This document shows positions 9,839 through 16,893 of a stretch of 31,361 bases of DNA, piece after piece (position 1 is the first letter of the stretch; every line of letters starts with the position of its first letter). The notes under the pieces were generated by a model. That model worked only from the letters and a program-made list of their open reading frames with translations. It searched no databases and was not told the origin of the DNA. This DNA comes from a virus. The stretch is from positions 1-31,361 of IMG/VR virus record IMGVR_UViG_3300012936_000087. One strand, 5' to 3'. Position numbers and translations under genes: made by a program.

Positions 9839-11123
9839 AACAGTAAATAGAAATCAAACTATAGAAGAGTTTAGAAATACTTATAATAGTCTCGCTGGAG
9901 ATGTAGGAAGTTTAACTGGTTTAACTGGTACTATTTCAAATAGTAATAGTCTTGTAGATGCAATCAACGAAGTAGAAAACAAAACCTTCTTCTTTCAAAC
10001 ATTCGAATATGTTGCAACAGCAGGTCAAACTGTTTTTACAGGTACAGATAGAAACACCAACACACTTCTCATGAGAAGTGGAAGGTTTCAGGTATTTCAT
10101 AACAAAGCTTTAAGTTCTGAACATTTAGTCGAAGGTGATGATTATAGCATAGGTGCGCCAGATGGTCAAGGAAATTTTCAATCTATCTCACTCAATGTAG
10201 CTGCAAGTGTTGGTGATGTTATCACTATATATACATTTACTGGTTCTTCATTAGGAACTACTTCTTCAGCTGGTGGTGGTGGAACTGGTCAATTTACTGA
10301 AACAGCTGCAAATACAATTTACAATATCAACAATAATGGTGTTATTCTTAATGGAGATAGCACTTCAAGAACTACAACCTTACAATCAGGATTTACAATT
10401 CAATTAGCTGGTGCAACTTATGGTGAAGAAAACTTAACACTTGCAAGTGGTAAAACTTTATCTGCACCAACCATTACAGACGGTACTGCAACAATTACAG
10501 GTGGGGTAGGAACAGGATTTAGTTCAATAACTTCAACTGCATTAGTAGGAGCCTTAACAGGTAATGTCACTGGTGATATCACTGGTGATGTTAAACATGG
10601 TGGTTCAGTCGTACTAGACGCTTCTACAGGTGCATTGACTGGACAAGTATCAGATATTACAAATCACCAAATAACAGATTTGAGTGATGTCGATACTACT
10701 GCACCTTCTAACGGACAGATATTAGTATATAATTCTGGCTCAGGTAAATATGTTCCAACCGACCAACAAACTTCTGATACAGTGACAGAGGGGTCAAGTA
10801 ATTTATATTTTACAAACGAAAGAGTAGACGACAGAGTAAATGACTTATTACAAGCAGGAACGGGTATATCATTATCATATGACGACCCAAATGGTACACT
10901 TACAATTACTGGTGTTGCACAATTTACTACCTCAGATGCAAGAAGTGCTATCTCAGGTGGAGATGGTCTTGCATACAATTCATCTACAGGGGTAATGTCC
11001 GTCAACACTTCCAACGGGATAGAAATCAATAGTGACAATGTTGAATTAGATTATGAAATCGTATCTACTGCACCTACTGGTGTCGGTTCCACTGCAACTG
11101 GTCACCTTTGGTTTGTAGTATGA
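9831..11123 (+). CDS. Tail-fibre-like structural protein
   Basis: A 430-residue protein whose ATG overlaps the previous stop by eight bases. After an N-terminal segment (about 1-60), residues about 60-140 form a domain with 'TAGQTVFTGTDRN...QVFHNKALS...DDYSIG...GDVITIY'. This domain recurs in the 15307 gene ('EQVYLNGVKL...SDYTTTN...GDVVQVV'). A glycine/threonine-rich shaft follows, then one copy of the repeat EGSSNLYFTNERVDDRV plus GTGISLSYDD (about 320-360). The C-terminus (STAPTGVGSTATGHLWFVV) resembles that of the 697-residue fibre at 16893. This modular, beta-rich, Ser/Thr/Gly-heavy make-up is typical of marine phage tail fibres. No receptor-binding specificity can be read from it. Confidence 0.75.
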   Translation: MARTVNRNQTIEEFRNTYNSLAGDVGSLTGLTGTISNSNSLVDAINEVENKTFFFQTFEYVATAGQTVFTGTDRNTNTLLMRSGRFQVFHNKALSSEHLVEGDDYSIGAPDGQGNFQSISLNVAASVGDVITIYTFTGSSLGTTSSAGGGGTGQFTETAANTIYNINNNGVILNGDSTSRTTTLQSGFTIQLAGATYGEENLTLASGKTLSAPTITDGTATITGGVGTGFSSITSTALVGALTGNVTGDITGDVKHGGSVVLDASTGALTGQVSDITNHQITDLSDVDTTAPSNGQILVYNSGSGKYVPTDQQTSDTVTEGSSNLYFTNERVDDRVNDLLQAGTGISLSYDDPNGTLTITGVAQFTTSDARSAISGGDGLAYNSSTGVMSVNTSNGIEINSDNVELDYEIVSTAPTGVGSTATGHLWFVV

Positions 11124-11124
11124 T

Positions 11125-12600
11125 ATGGCTGACGAAATATACATAAACATTGGTTCAACTTTTCAACAACCTTATCAAGGTCAACGACCAGCCAATGCAC
11201 AAGAACCAAATATAAGGAATATTCAACAACCGAATATTAGAGATGCTCAGCAACCTTATCCTTTTGCATATAGAAATCCTTTTATATACGGAAACCCTGT
11301 AAACGCACAACAACCTAATATAAGGAATGCAAGACAACCTTTTACTTATAATAGAACTGGACAAACTCCATTTACTTATCAACACCAGTCACCTTTTACA
11401 TATAGGAATCCTGTAAGCGCACAAGAGAATAATCCTAAAAATGCACAACAACCATACCCATATATTGCAAATGGACAACAACCAAGTAATGCACAGCAAC
11501 CATATCCTTATCAAGCAACTGGACAACAACCAAACATAAGGGATAGGCAATCTCCATATACATACAACTACAGGTCACCAAACACATACATTTATAATAA
11601 ACCTGTACAAAGTCCTTATATTGGTCAAAGACAAACACAGATTCAGGGCCCATACATTTATACGAGTCGTACGCCTATATTTGAATCAGGAGATGTCTAC
11701 AGAGTACCAACCCCAGCTCAAAAACAAGGGCCTCATACTGGCCCCCAAACTTACAGTTTTCAGGCAAATGCTGTTGCTTCTCGGTCACCTTTTAGTACAA
11801 CACAAATCACGAGGACACCTACAATTTATCAGACAGGACAGTTATTTGGATTAATCACAATAAACTATCCATCATATCAGATTCAAACTGAACAGGAATA
11901 TAGATATTCTTTACAGAATGTTTCTAGACAGGTAGCTCAGGCAACATACACCAATCTCCAACAACCTGTTATAACTTATAACAATATTGGTGATGCAAGA
12001 CAACCTTATCCTGCCAATATACAACAACCTAATATAAGGGATATTCAAGAACCTCATACTTACGACCATAGGTCTCCGTTCACTTATGAGAGACAAGGTC
12101 GTTCACCATTTACATATAGACACCCATTCACATATGCAAGACAAGGTCGTACACCCTTTACATATCAGATACAAAGTCCATTTACATATCAAAACCCTGT
12201 GAGTGGACAGGAACCTAATATTAGAGGCGCACAACAACCGTATCCATATATTGCATCTGGCCAAACTCCGTTTACATACGACCATAGGTCACCTTTTACA
12301 TATCAAAATAATGTAAACGCACAACAACCTCTTACAACTCAGGGTCAAACACCTTTCACTTATAATTACAGGTCACCGTTTTTATACAACCATAGGTCAC
12401 CATTTATAATTCAACAAAACTATCCAACAACTAGAGAAATAGGCCCACATGCAAAAGTTAAAGGAGTATTTGTAAATAATGCTGGTTCAGTAAGTAAAGT
12501 TGATGAAGTATATGTGAATGCACCTCAAGGCCCACAACCTTCGGGTGTGGAAAAGATTCACCAATCTGTGCCGAATGCACAGTTCTTGAAAGGAAACTAA
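11125..12600 (+). CDS. Gln/Pro/Tyr-rich 8/10-residue repeat protein, copy A
   Basis: A 491-residue protein starting two bases after the upstream stop. Most of it consists of units with the core [Q/R]-x-P-[F/Y/N]-x-[Y/R], such as QQPNIRDA, QQPYPYIANG, RSPFTYNY and QTPFTYQH. The units have 8 or 10 residues, so two make an 18-residue (54-base) period, best kept in the last third. A less regular stretch (about 165-290) separates two repeat blocks. The last ~50 residues are non-repetitive (GPHAKVKGVFVNNAG...VDEVYVNAPQG). No signal peptide, membrane segment or catalytic motif is visible. Two relatives lie at 19007 and 20030. Its place among fibre genes suggests a virion fibre component; the fold and function are unknown to me. 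Confidence 0.75.
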   Translation: MADEIYINIGSTFQQPYQGQRPANAQEPNIRNIQQPNIRDAQQPYPFAYRNPFIYGNPVNAQQPNIRNARQPFTYNRTGQTPFTYQHQSPFTYRNPVSAQENNPKNAQQPYPYIANGQQPSNAQQPYPYQATGQQPNIRDRQSPYTYNYRSPNTYIYNKPVQSPYIGQRQTQIQGPYIYTSRTPIFESGDVYRVPTPAQKQGPHTGPQTYSFQANAVASRSPFSTTQITRTPTIYQTGQLFGLITINYPSYQIQTEQEYRYSLQNVSRQVAQATYTNLQQPVITYNNIGDARQPYPANIQQPNIRDIQEPHTYDHRSPFTYERQGRSPFTYRHPFTYARQGRTPFTYQIQSPFTYQNPVSGQEPNIRGAQQPYPYIASGQTPFTYDHRSPFTYQNNVNAQQPLTTQGQTPFTYNYRSPFLYNHRSPFIIQQNYPTTREIGPHAKVKGVFVNNAGSVSKVDEVYVNAPQGPQPSGVEKIHQSVPNAQFLKGN

Positions 12601-12613
12601 CCTAAATAGTATT

Positions 12614-12949
12614 ATGGCCATAATAGCAAACTTATATATCGACCAAGGAACAGATTTCAGTATTACTGTAGATTGTACAGATAGTGCTGGTGAGGTTTTA
12701 GACCTTACTGGATACACTTCAGCTGCACAAATAAGAAAAACATATAGTTCTTCTACTGTATCTGCAACTTTTGCTACAACTATAAATGCAAGTGCTGGAC
12801 AGGTGACTTTGACACTTACAGATACACAAACAAGTGGATTAGAAAGTGGTAGGTATGTTTATGACCTAAATATAACTAAGACTTCGACCTCAGAAACAAC
12901 CCGTGTTGTTGAAGGTCAAGCAATCTTAACCCCAGGCGTGACGAGGTAA
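12614..12949 (+). CDS. Small beta-sandwich virion protein (hypothetical)
   Basis: A 111-residue protein beginning MAIIANLYIDQGTDFSITVD, followed by 'GEVLDLTGYTSAAQIRK' and ending 'GRYVYDLNITKTS...VVEGQAILTPGVTR'. This pattern resembles the Ig-like N-terminal domain of baseplate-upper-protein (BppU-type) and related phage fibre proteins. It is followed two bases later by the 72-residue gene. It is probably a small baseplate or fibre accessory protein; the family call is by pattern only. Confidence 0.65.
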   Translation: MAIIANLYIDQGTDFSITVDCTDSAGEVLDLTGYTSAAQIRKTYSSSTVSATFATTINASAGQVTLTLTDTQTSGLESGRYVYDLNITKTSTSETTRVVEGQAILTPGVTR

Positions 12950-12951
12950 TT

Positions 12952-13170
12952 ATGGCAAATATTAAAGCAAGAGTTCTACAAGGAAACCAAATCAGAGCAA
13001 AACAGGTTGCAATTGGAAACTCTACTACAGTTCAGGCAGATTTATCACAAAAGTCAATCAATGAACTTTTAGATGTCAACGCATCAGAAACCGACAAAGG
13101 TTTACTCAATTATAATCAGGCCACCGATAAGTGGGAAACAACCAATACTATAGACGGTGGAACCTTCTGA
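12952..13170 (+). CDS. Small fibre-associated protein ending in IDGGTF
   Basis: A 72-residue protein beginning MANIKARVLQGNQIRAKQVA, with a middle segment SINELLDVNASETDKGLLNY like the 'disc' segments of marine phage fibres. Its last six residues, IDGGTF, are also the last six of the proteins ending at 15283 and 16893, so this is probably a conserved tail-module C-terminus and not chance. Spacing is two bases from the upstream stop. It is likely a small fibre or adaptor protein; its exact role is unknown. Confidence 0.7.
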   Translation: MANIKARVLQGNQIRAKQVAIGNSTTVQADLSQKSINELLDVNASETDKGLLNYNQATDKWETTNTIDGGTF

Positions 13171-13696
13171 TTTAATCGAGTATCAGTTAGACCTTCCAAC
13201 GATACCCGATAATCTAATCTTTAATACAGTATCAGACATTCAAAATAACTGTGAGGTTATTTACGATGCACATATGTATAAGACATACAAGGCACCTCAA
13301 GAATTGTATGATTGGTTGCACCCTCATATGGGAGATATTCTTAAATTTCATTTACAAGATACCATGCAAGTTAGATATCAGGTCATGACAGAACAATTAC
13401 CTATTCATAAAGATTATGATTCAAGAGGTGTCTATAAAGTTTTAAATTATCATATCACTACAGGTGGTGATAATGTATATACTAGGTGGTGGGATATGCC
13501 CGAAGATGCAAAATTAATATTTGCACACGGAGCTTTTGATTATCACATGGGTGACCATTACGACCAGTCTAAAAAAATATATGAAACTCTCATACCTACA
13601 AAAAAATGGCATATGTTAACAGTAAATGTTCCACATGATATAGGATATATCACCAGTCCAAGAATCGGACTTAGATTATGGAACAATTGGCTGTAA
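13157..13696 (+). CDS. Putative 2OG-Fe(II) oxygenase (Asp/Asn hydroxylase-like)
   Basis: A 179-residue protein with the spacing of a 2-oxoglutarate/Fe(II) dioxygenase: His84-x-Asp86 in LPIHKDYDSRG, then VLNYHITTGGDN, a WW pair near residue 111, a distal His160 (VPHDIGY) and Arg169/Arg173 (PRIGLRLW) that could bind 2-oxoglutarate. These enzymes hydroxylate side chains, nucleobases or small molecules. The start is uncertain: GTG 13157 lies inside the end of the previous gene and lacks a clear ribosome-binding site, while the next in-frame ATG would remove 39 residues but keep all putative ligands. It is the only enzyme-like gene inside the fibre module, which hints at a fibre-directed modification. 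The fold is inferred from motifs. Confidence 0.65.
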   Translation: MEPSDLIEYQLDLPTIPDNLIFNTVSDIQNNCEVIYDAHMYKTYKAPQELYDWLHPHMGDILKFHLQDTMQVRYQVMTEQLPIHKDYDSRGVYKVLNYHITTGGDNVYTRWWDMPEDAKLIFAHGAFDYHMGDHYDQSKKIYETLIPTKKWHMLTVNVPHDIGYITSPRIGLRLWNNWL

Positions 13697-13701
13697 GATA
13701 G

Positions 13702-13709
13702 TATAAATA
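13702..13709 (+). promoter_or_regulatory. T4-type late promoter box (TATAAATA)
   Basis: A perfect TATAAATA lies at the start of the 150-base gap between the oxygenase-like gene and the fibre gene at 13847. It would give a leader of about 130 bases, long for a T4-like late transcript. Confidence 0.6.
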
Positions 13710-13731
13710 CCTATATCAATCAAGGTGACAT

Positions 13732-13766
13732 TCAGTGAGTCACGACCCACATTGTGAGTGGACTGA
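13732..13766 (+). other. Imperfect stem-loop in the long leader of the 13847 fibre gene
   Basis: TCAGT (13732-13736) can pair with ACTGA (13762-13766), and inside it CCAC (13747-13750) with GTGG (13758-13761) around a 7-base loop, leaving a 10-base bulge on the 5' side. This is in the 150-base non-coding gap; the rest of the gap holds the late promoter, an AAAAGCTTTT palindrome (13802-13811) and the hairpin over the ribosome-binding site. No RNA family is recognised. Confidence 0.25.
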
Positions 13767-13825
13767 TTTATAATGTTCTTTCTCGGATAGTGAAGAGAAA
13801 TAAAAGCTTTTAATAAACTAAATTA

Positions 13826-13842
13826 TATTCCTAGGAGGAATA
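13826..13842 (+). promoter_or_regulatory. Ribosome-binding site inside a perfect 7-bp hairpin
   Basis: TATTCCT (13826-13832) and AGGAATA (13836-13842) are perfect complements separated by AGG. The strong Shine-Dalgarno AGGAGGAA (13833-13840) for ATG 13847 lies in the loop and right arm, so folding would mask it. Folding is inferred from sequence only. Confidence 0.5.
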
Positions 13843-13846
13843 AAAA

Positions 13847-15283
13847 ATGTCAACAGTAATTCAAATTAAGCGAAGTACAGGTGTCTCCGCTCCTACTGTT
13901 AGTAATCTTGCAGAAGGGGAATTGGCATATGTACAGGACAGGTCTAATTCGGGTGCTGGTGCAAAACTATACATTGAGTCAGTAGATTCAGATAACTCTA
14001 CTGCCCTGATTCACGCAATCGGTGGTAAGTATTATACTGATATACTTGCTGGTTCTACGGCGACTCCTGCCGACTTTAAAGTTGGTAATGGTTCGTCTAC
14101 AGGTGGTACTTTAAAACTTATGGAAGATACCGATAACGGTTCTCATTCTGTAGGATTAAAAGCACCTAATAGTGTTGGGAGTGATGTGGTATTCACATTG
14201 CCTGGCGCAGATGGTTCTGCAAACCAAGTAATCCAAACAGACGGTTCAGGGAACTTATCCTTCGCAACTTCAACTTCAACGGTTGCTGGTGCTTCAGATA
14301 CAGATATTTCAAGTGCATCATCAGGACATATCCTAATTCATGATGGTTCAGATTCATTTGATAACAAACCTATATCAGGAGACGCAACCCTTGCAGCTTC
14401 AGGTGCATTAACTATTGCAAATGACGCTGTAGACGCAGATAAATTGGCTGCAAGTGCAGTCGTTATCGGTTCTTTATCAGCAGGAATGTTGGTGACTGAA
14501 TCCGAGGGAATCGGTTCAAACGATAATGATACCACAGTTGCAACCTCAGCTGCAATTAAAGATTATGTCGATACACAGCTCACTGCTCAAGACTTGGACT
14601 TCCAAGCAGATTCAGGTGGTGCTTTATCAATCGATTTAGATAGTGAAACTCTTTCAATAGTTGGTACAGCCAACGAAATTGAAACAAGTGGTTCAGGTAA
14701 TACCGTCACAATCGGTCTTCCTGATAATGTCACAATCGCAGGAAACTTGACAGTTAGTGGTACAACTACAACTGTTAACTCAACTACTGTTTCTATTGCA
14801 GACCCAGTTTTCGAAATTGGTGACGATAGTTCAGACGACAACCTAGACAGAGGTATTAAATTTAAATACAACAGTTCAGGTGCAAAAGTTGGTTTCTTTG
14901 GATTTGACGACTCTACTGGAAAGTTCGTTGCATTAGGTTCTGCAACAGACAGTTCTTCAACATTCTCAGGTACAGCACTTGGTGCCGTATTCGGTGGATT
15001 AGAAGCAACAGGTCTTGCACTTTCAGGGTCTATCACTTCTATCGATGGTTCAGCTCCTACAGCAGGTCAGTTGTTAATTGGTCACGGTACTAACGGTGAC
15101 TTTGCAGCTGGTACTTTAACAGCAGGTGAAGGTATTGATGTCACAAATGCAGACGGAAGTATTACAATAGCGGGAGAAGATGCAACTACTACTAATAAGG
15201 GTATTGCAAGTTTCGCTAGTGCAAACTTCACTGTATCAAGTGGTGCAGTCACAATCACTGCTATTGACGGTGGTACATTTTAA
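13847..15283 (+). CDS. Tail-fibre protein with IxIKRS N-terminal module
   Basis: A 478-residue protein. The N-terminus ([20 protein letters not shown], then [10 protein letters not shown]) is the particle-proximal module widely seen in marine phage fibres, and it is shared with the 15307 gene (EIKFKRSS...LALGEIAIN). The body is Gly/Ser/Thr/Asp-rich with shaft-like repeats. A conserved block at about 325-365 reads [15 protein letters not shown]...DRGIKFKY...GFFGFDD; the related block in the 16893 fibre reads DALLELGNG...DAGLVIERG...FIGWDES. The protein ends ITAIDGGTF. It has a strong AGGAGGAA ribosome-binding site that may be masked by a hairpin, and its own upstream late promoter, so it likely begins a transcription unit. 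Probably a trimeric fibre; the receptor is unknown. Confidence 0.8.
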   Translation: MSTVIQIKRSTGVSAPTVSNLAEGELAYVQDRSNSGAGAKLYIESVDSDNSTALIHAIGGKYYTDILAGSTATPADFKVGNGSSTGGTLKLMEDTDNGSHSVGLKAPNSVGSDVVFTLPGADGSANQVIQTDGSGNLSFATSTSTVAGASDTDISSASSGHILIHDGSDSFDNKPISGDATLAASGALTIANDAVDADKLAASAVVIGSLSAGMLVTESEGIGSNDNDTTVATSAAIKDYVDTQLTAQDLDFQADSGGALSIDLDSETLSIVGTANEIETSGSGNTVTIGLPDNVTIAGNLTVSGTTTTVNSTTVSIADPVFEIGDDSSDDNLDRGIKFKYNSSGAKVGFFGFDDSTGKFVALGSATDSSSTFSGTALGAVFGGLEATGLALSGSITSIDGSAPTAGQLLIGHGTNGDFAAGTLTAGEGIDVTNADGSITIAGEDATTTNKGIASFASANFTVSSGAVTITAIDGGTF

Positions 15284-15306
15284 TTAATCGTCATTAGGAG
15301 GAAACC

Positions 15307-16131
15307 ATGGCAACAGAGATAAAATTTAAAAGGAGTTCGACACAGAACGATGTCCCCGCAGTCAGTGATTTGGCTTTGGGTGAAATTGCAATCAACACCT
15401 ATCACGGTAGAATGTATACCGAGAAAAACGATGGGTCAGCTGCAATTTCTGAAATCGGTTCTAATCCAGCTTCTCTAACAATCAATGATGCTATTACATT
15501 TCCTACCAGTGATGGTACAAGTGGACAAGCCCTAGTCACAAATGGTTCGGGAACCTTATCGTTCTCAACGGTTGGTGGTACAGGTTTAACAATTTTTACA
15601 TATTCTATTTCAGGTAATACAACTTCTATTACAGGTAATGACGATAACAACAATTCTTTATCCTACACAGCAGGAACAGAACAAGTTTATCTTAACGGTG
15701 TAAAATTAATTAGTGGTGGTTCAGATTATACTACTACTAACTCCACAACTATCACTTTAGCAGCAAATGCGATAAGTGGTGATGTCGTACAAGTAGTTGC
15801 CTATACAAGTGCAGACTTAGTACAAGGATACTACACGGCTTCATCATTCTCTGCAACAACGGCTGACCAAGTGTTATCGTCAAATGGCATTGCAAATAAA
15901 GCAATCAAATATGTCATTTGTGCAACTCACGCTTCTGCTGGAACTCATGCAGCGGAGGTTTTATTAATCAACAATGGTTCTAACTCATATTTCGTCCAGT
16001 ACGGTGATGTGTTTAGTTCCAGTTCGTTATTCTCGTTGAATTCAGATATTAACTCAGGTAATATGAGACTTCTCATTACACCAGCTAATACGAATACAAC
16101 TGTGGATACATTCCAAATAAGACATTCATAG
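15307..16131 (+). CDS. Tail-fibre protein
   Basis: A 274-residue protein with an AGGAGGAA ribosome-binding site. Modules in order: the N-terminal module at about 1-40 (IKFKRSSTQNDVPAVSDLAL, then GEIAIN); a short shaft (about 50-90); the 'QVYLNGVKL...DYTTTN...GDVVQVVAYT' domain (about 115-165) shared with the 9831 gene; and a C-terminal domain (about 200-274: KAIKYVICATHAS...AEVLLINNGS...QYGDVF...NMRLLITP). The C-terminal domain is clearly paralogous to the whole second half of the next gene. It is probably a short fibre whose C-terminal domain is exposed. The architecture is plain; its target is not. Confidence 0.75.
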   Translation: MATEIKFKRSSTQNDVPAVSDLALGEIAINTYHGRMYTEKNDGSAAISEIGSNPASLTINDAITFPTSDGTSGQALVTNGSGTLSFSTVGGTGLTIFTYSISGNTTSITGNDDNNNSLSYTAGTEQVYLNGVKLISGGSDYTTTNSTTITLAANAISGDVVQVVAYTSADLVQGYYTASSFSATTADQVLSSNGIANKAIKYVICATHASAGTHAAEVLLINNGSNSYFVQYGDVFSSSSLFSLNSDINSGNMRLLITPANTNTTVDTFQIRHS

Positions 16132-16142
16132 GAGGATAGGAC

Positions 16143-16553
16143 ATGGCTTTAAGTAAATCATTTAAACTTGCAGAACTTATCCGACATATCGAATACGATT
16201 CGAGTGATGATGTAATCAAAACAAGTAAAAGAACAGAGGATAAAAACAAAAAAAGAGGTTCAGATACTAAAACTGCAACCACTGAGTTTAACCTTGATAC
16301 TTTTGCACATGCAGACTTTAGAGCTGCAAGATATATCGTTGCAATGTCTAGAGGAACAGATTTCCATTCAACGGAAATCATGTTGGTTCACGATGGAACT
16401 ACGGTTTCATTAACTCAATATGGTGTTTTGCAAGACAATACACTTGCCACATTTGATGCAGACATCAGTGGTGACAATGTTAGACTTAAATGCACTCCAT
16501 CTTCGGCAACTTCGACCACAATCAAGTTTGACCGAACATTGGTAGACGCATAA
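16143..16553 (+). CDS. Small fibre-tip-like protein, paralogue of the preceding C-terminal domain
   Basis: A 136-residue protein with a GGAGG ribosome-binding site. Residues about 55-136 (FRAARYIVAMSRG...STEIMLVHDGT...LTQYGV...ADISGDNVRLKCTP) align by eye with the C-terminal domain of the 15307 fibre, position by position. The N-terminal ~50 residues are charged (EDKNKKRGSDTKT). It could be a free-standing receptor-binding tip or a spare domain for recombination. It is followed by an intrinsic terminator. Confidence 0.7.
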   Translation: MALSKSFKLAELIRHIEYDSSDDVIKTSKRTEDKNKKRGSDTKTATTEFNLDTFAHADFRAARYIVAMSRGTDFHSTEIMLVHDGTTVSLTQYGVLQDNTLATFDADISGDNVRLKCTPSSATSTTIKFDRTLVDA

Positions 16554-16560
16554 AGACTTA

Positions 16561-16593
16561 AATAAGGGGGATTTATTCCCCCTTTTCTTTTTT
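16561..16593 (+). terminator. Rho-independent terminator
   Basis: GGGGG (16566-16570) pairs with CCCCC (16578-16582) across a 7-base loop, extended by AA/TT, and is followed by TTTTCTTTTTT. It lies just after the 16553 stop and ahead of the next promoter-like box. It is the only convincing intrinsic terminator I see in the window. Confidence 0.85.
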
Positions 16594-16610
16594 ATTGAGG
16601 AGTTCTTTCT

Positions 16611-16618
16611 CATAAATA
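16611..16618 (+). promoter_or_regulatory. Late-promoter-like box (CATAAATA)
   Basis: CATAAATA differs from the T4 late consensus by one base. It follows the terminator and sits 44 bases before ATG 16663, so it probably restarts transcription for the second half of the fibre module. Confidence 0.45.
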
Positions 16619-16662
16619 AATGGTAATACATTCTAAAACTTTAATTTAGGGTACGGAGAAAC

Positions 16663-16893
16663 ATGGCAGATACTAAAAATTTCAGAGTAGAACATGGAAT
16701 CAATATCGGAACAACCGAAATAGTTAACTCCAGTGGTAAAGTACAAGCAACTGCAATATCTTCATTAGACACAGACGATTTAACAGAAGGAACGAACAAA
16801 TACTTTACTACGACTAGGGTGAATAACCATTTAGCAGATTCAGGTTCAGCAAAGACAATTAATAATGCTACAATAGATGGAGGAACATTCTAG
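16663..16893 (+). CDS. Short fibre N-terminal-module protein ending in IDGGTF
   Basis: A 76-residue protein (ribosome-binding site CGGAG). Its start, NFRVEHGINIGTTEIVNSSG, matches the start of the next gene (NFKIKNGLTVGTTEVIDSSG), and it contains one degenerate copy of the fibre repeat (LTEGTNKYFTTTRVNNHLAD). It ends in IDGGTF. The DNA encoding that DGG carries GGAGG at 16879-16883, correctly spaced to act as the ribosome-binding site of the next gene (GTG 16893). It may be an adaptor between baseplate and fibre, or the remains of a longer fibre. Confidence 0.7.
   Translation: MADTKNFRVEHGINIGTTEIVNSSGKVQATAISSLDTDDLTEGTNKYFTTTRVNNHLADSGSAKTINNATIDGGTF

Noticed and set aside
12601-12608. CCTAAATA as a late promoter before the 12614 gene
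   Set aside because: It is too far from the TATAAATA consensus and only five bases before the start codon.
13697-13846. A tRNA or small RNA gene in the 150-base gap
   Set aside because: No cloverleaf, anticodon stem or CCA end can be drawn; only a promoter box and simple stem-loops are visible.
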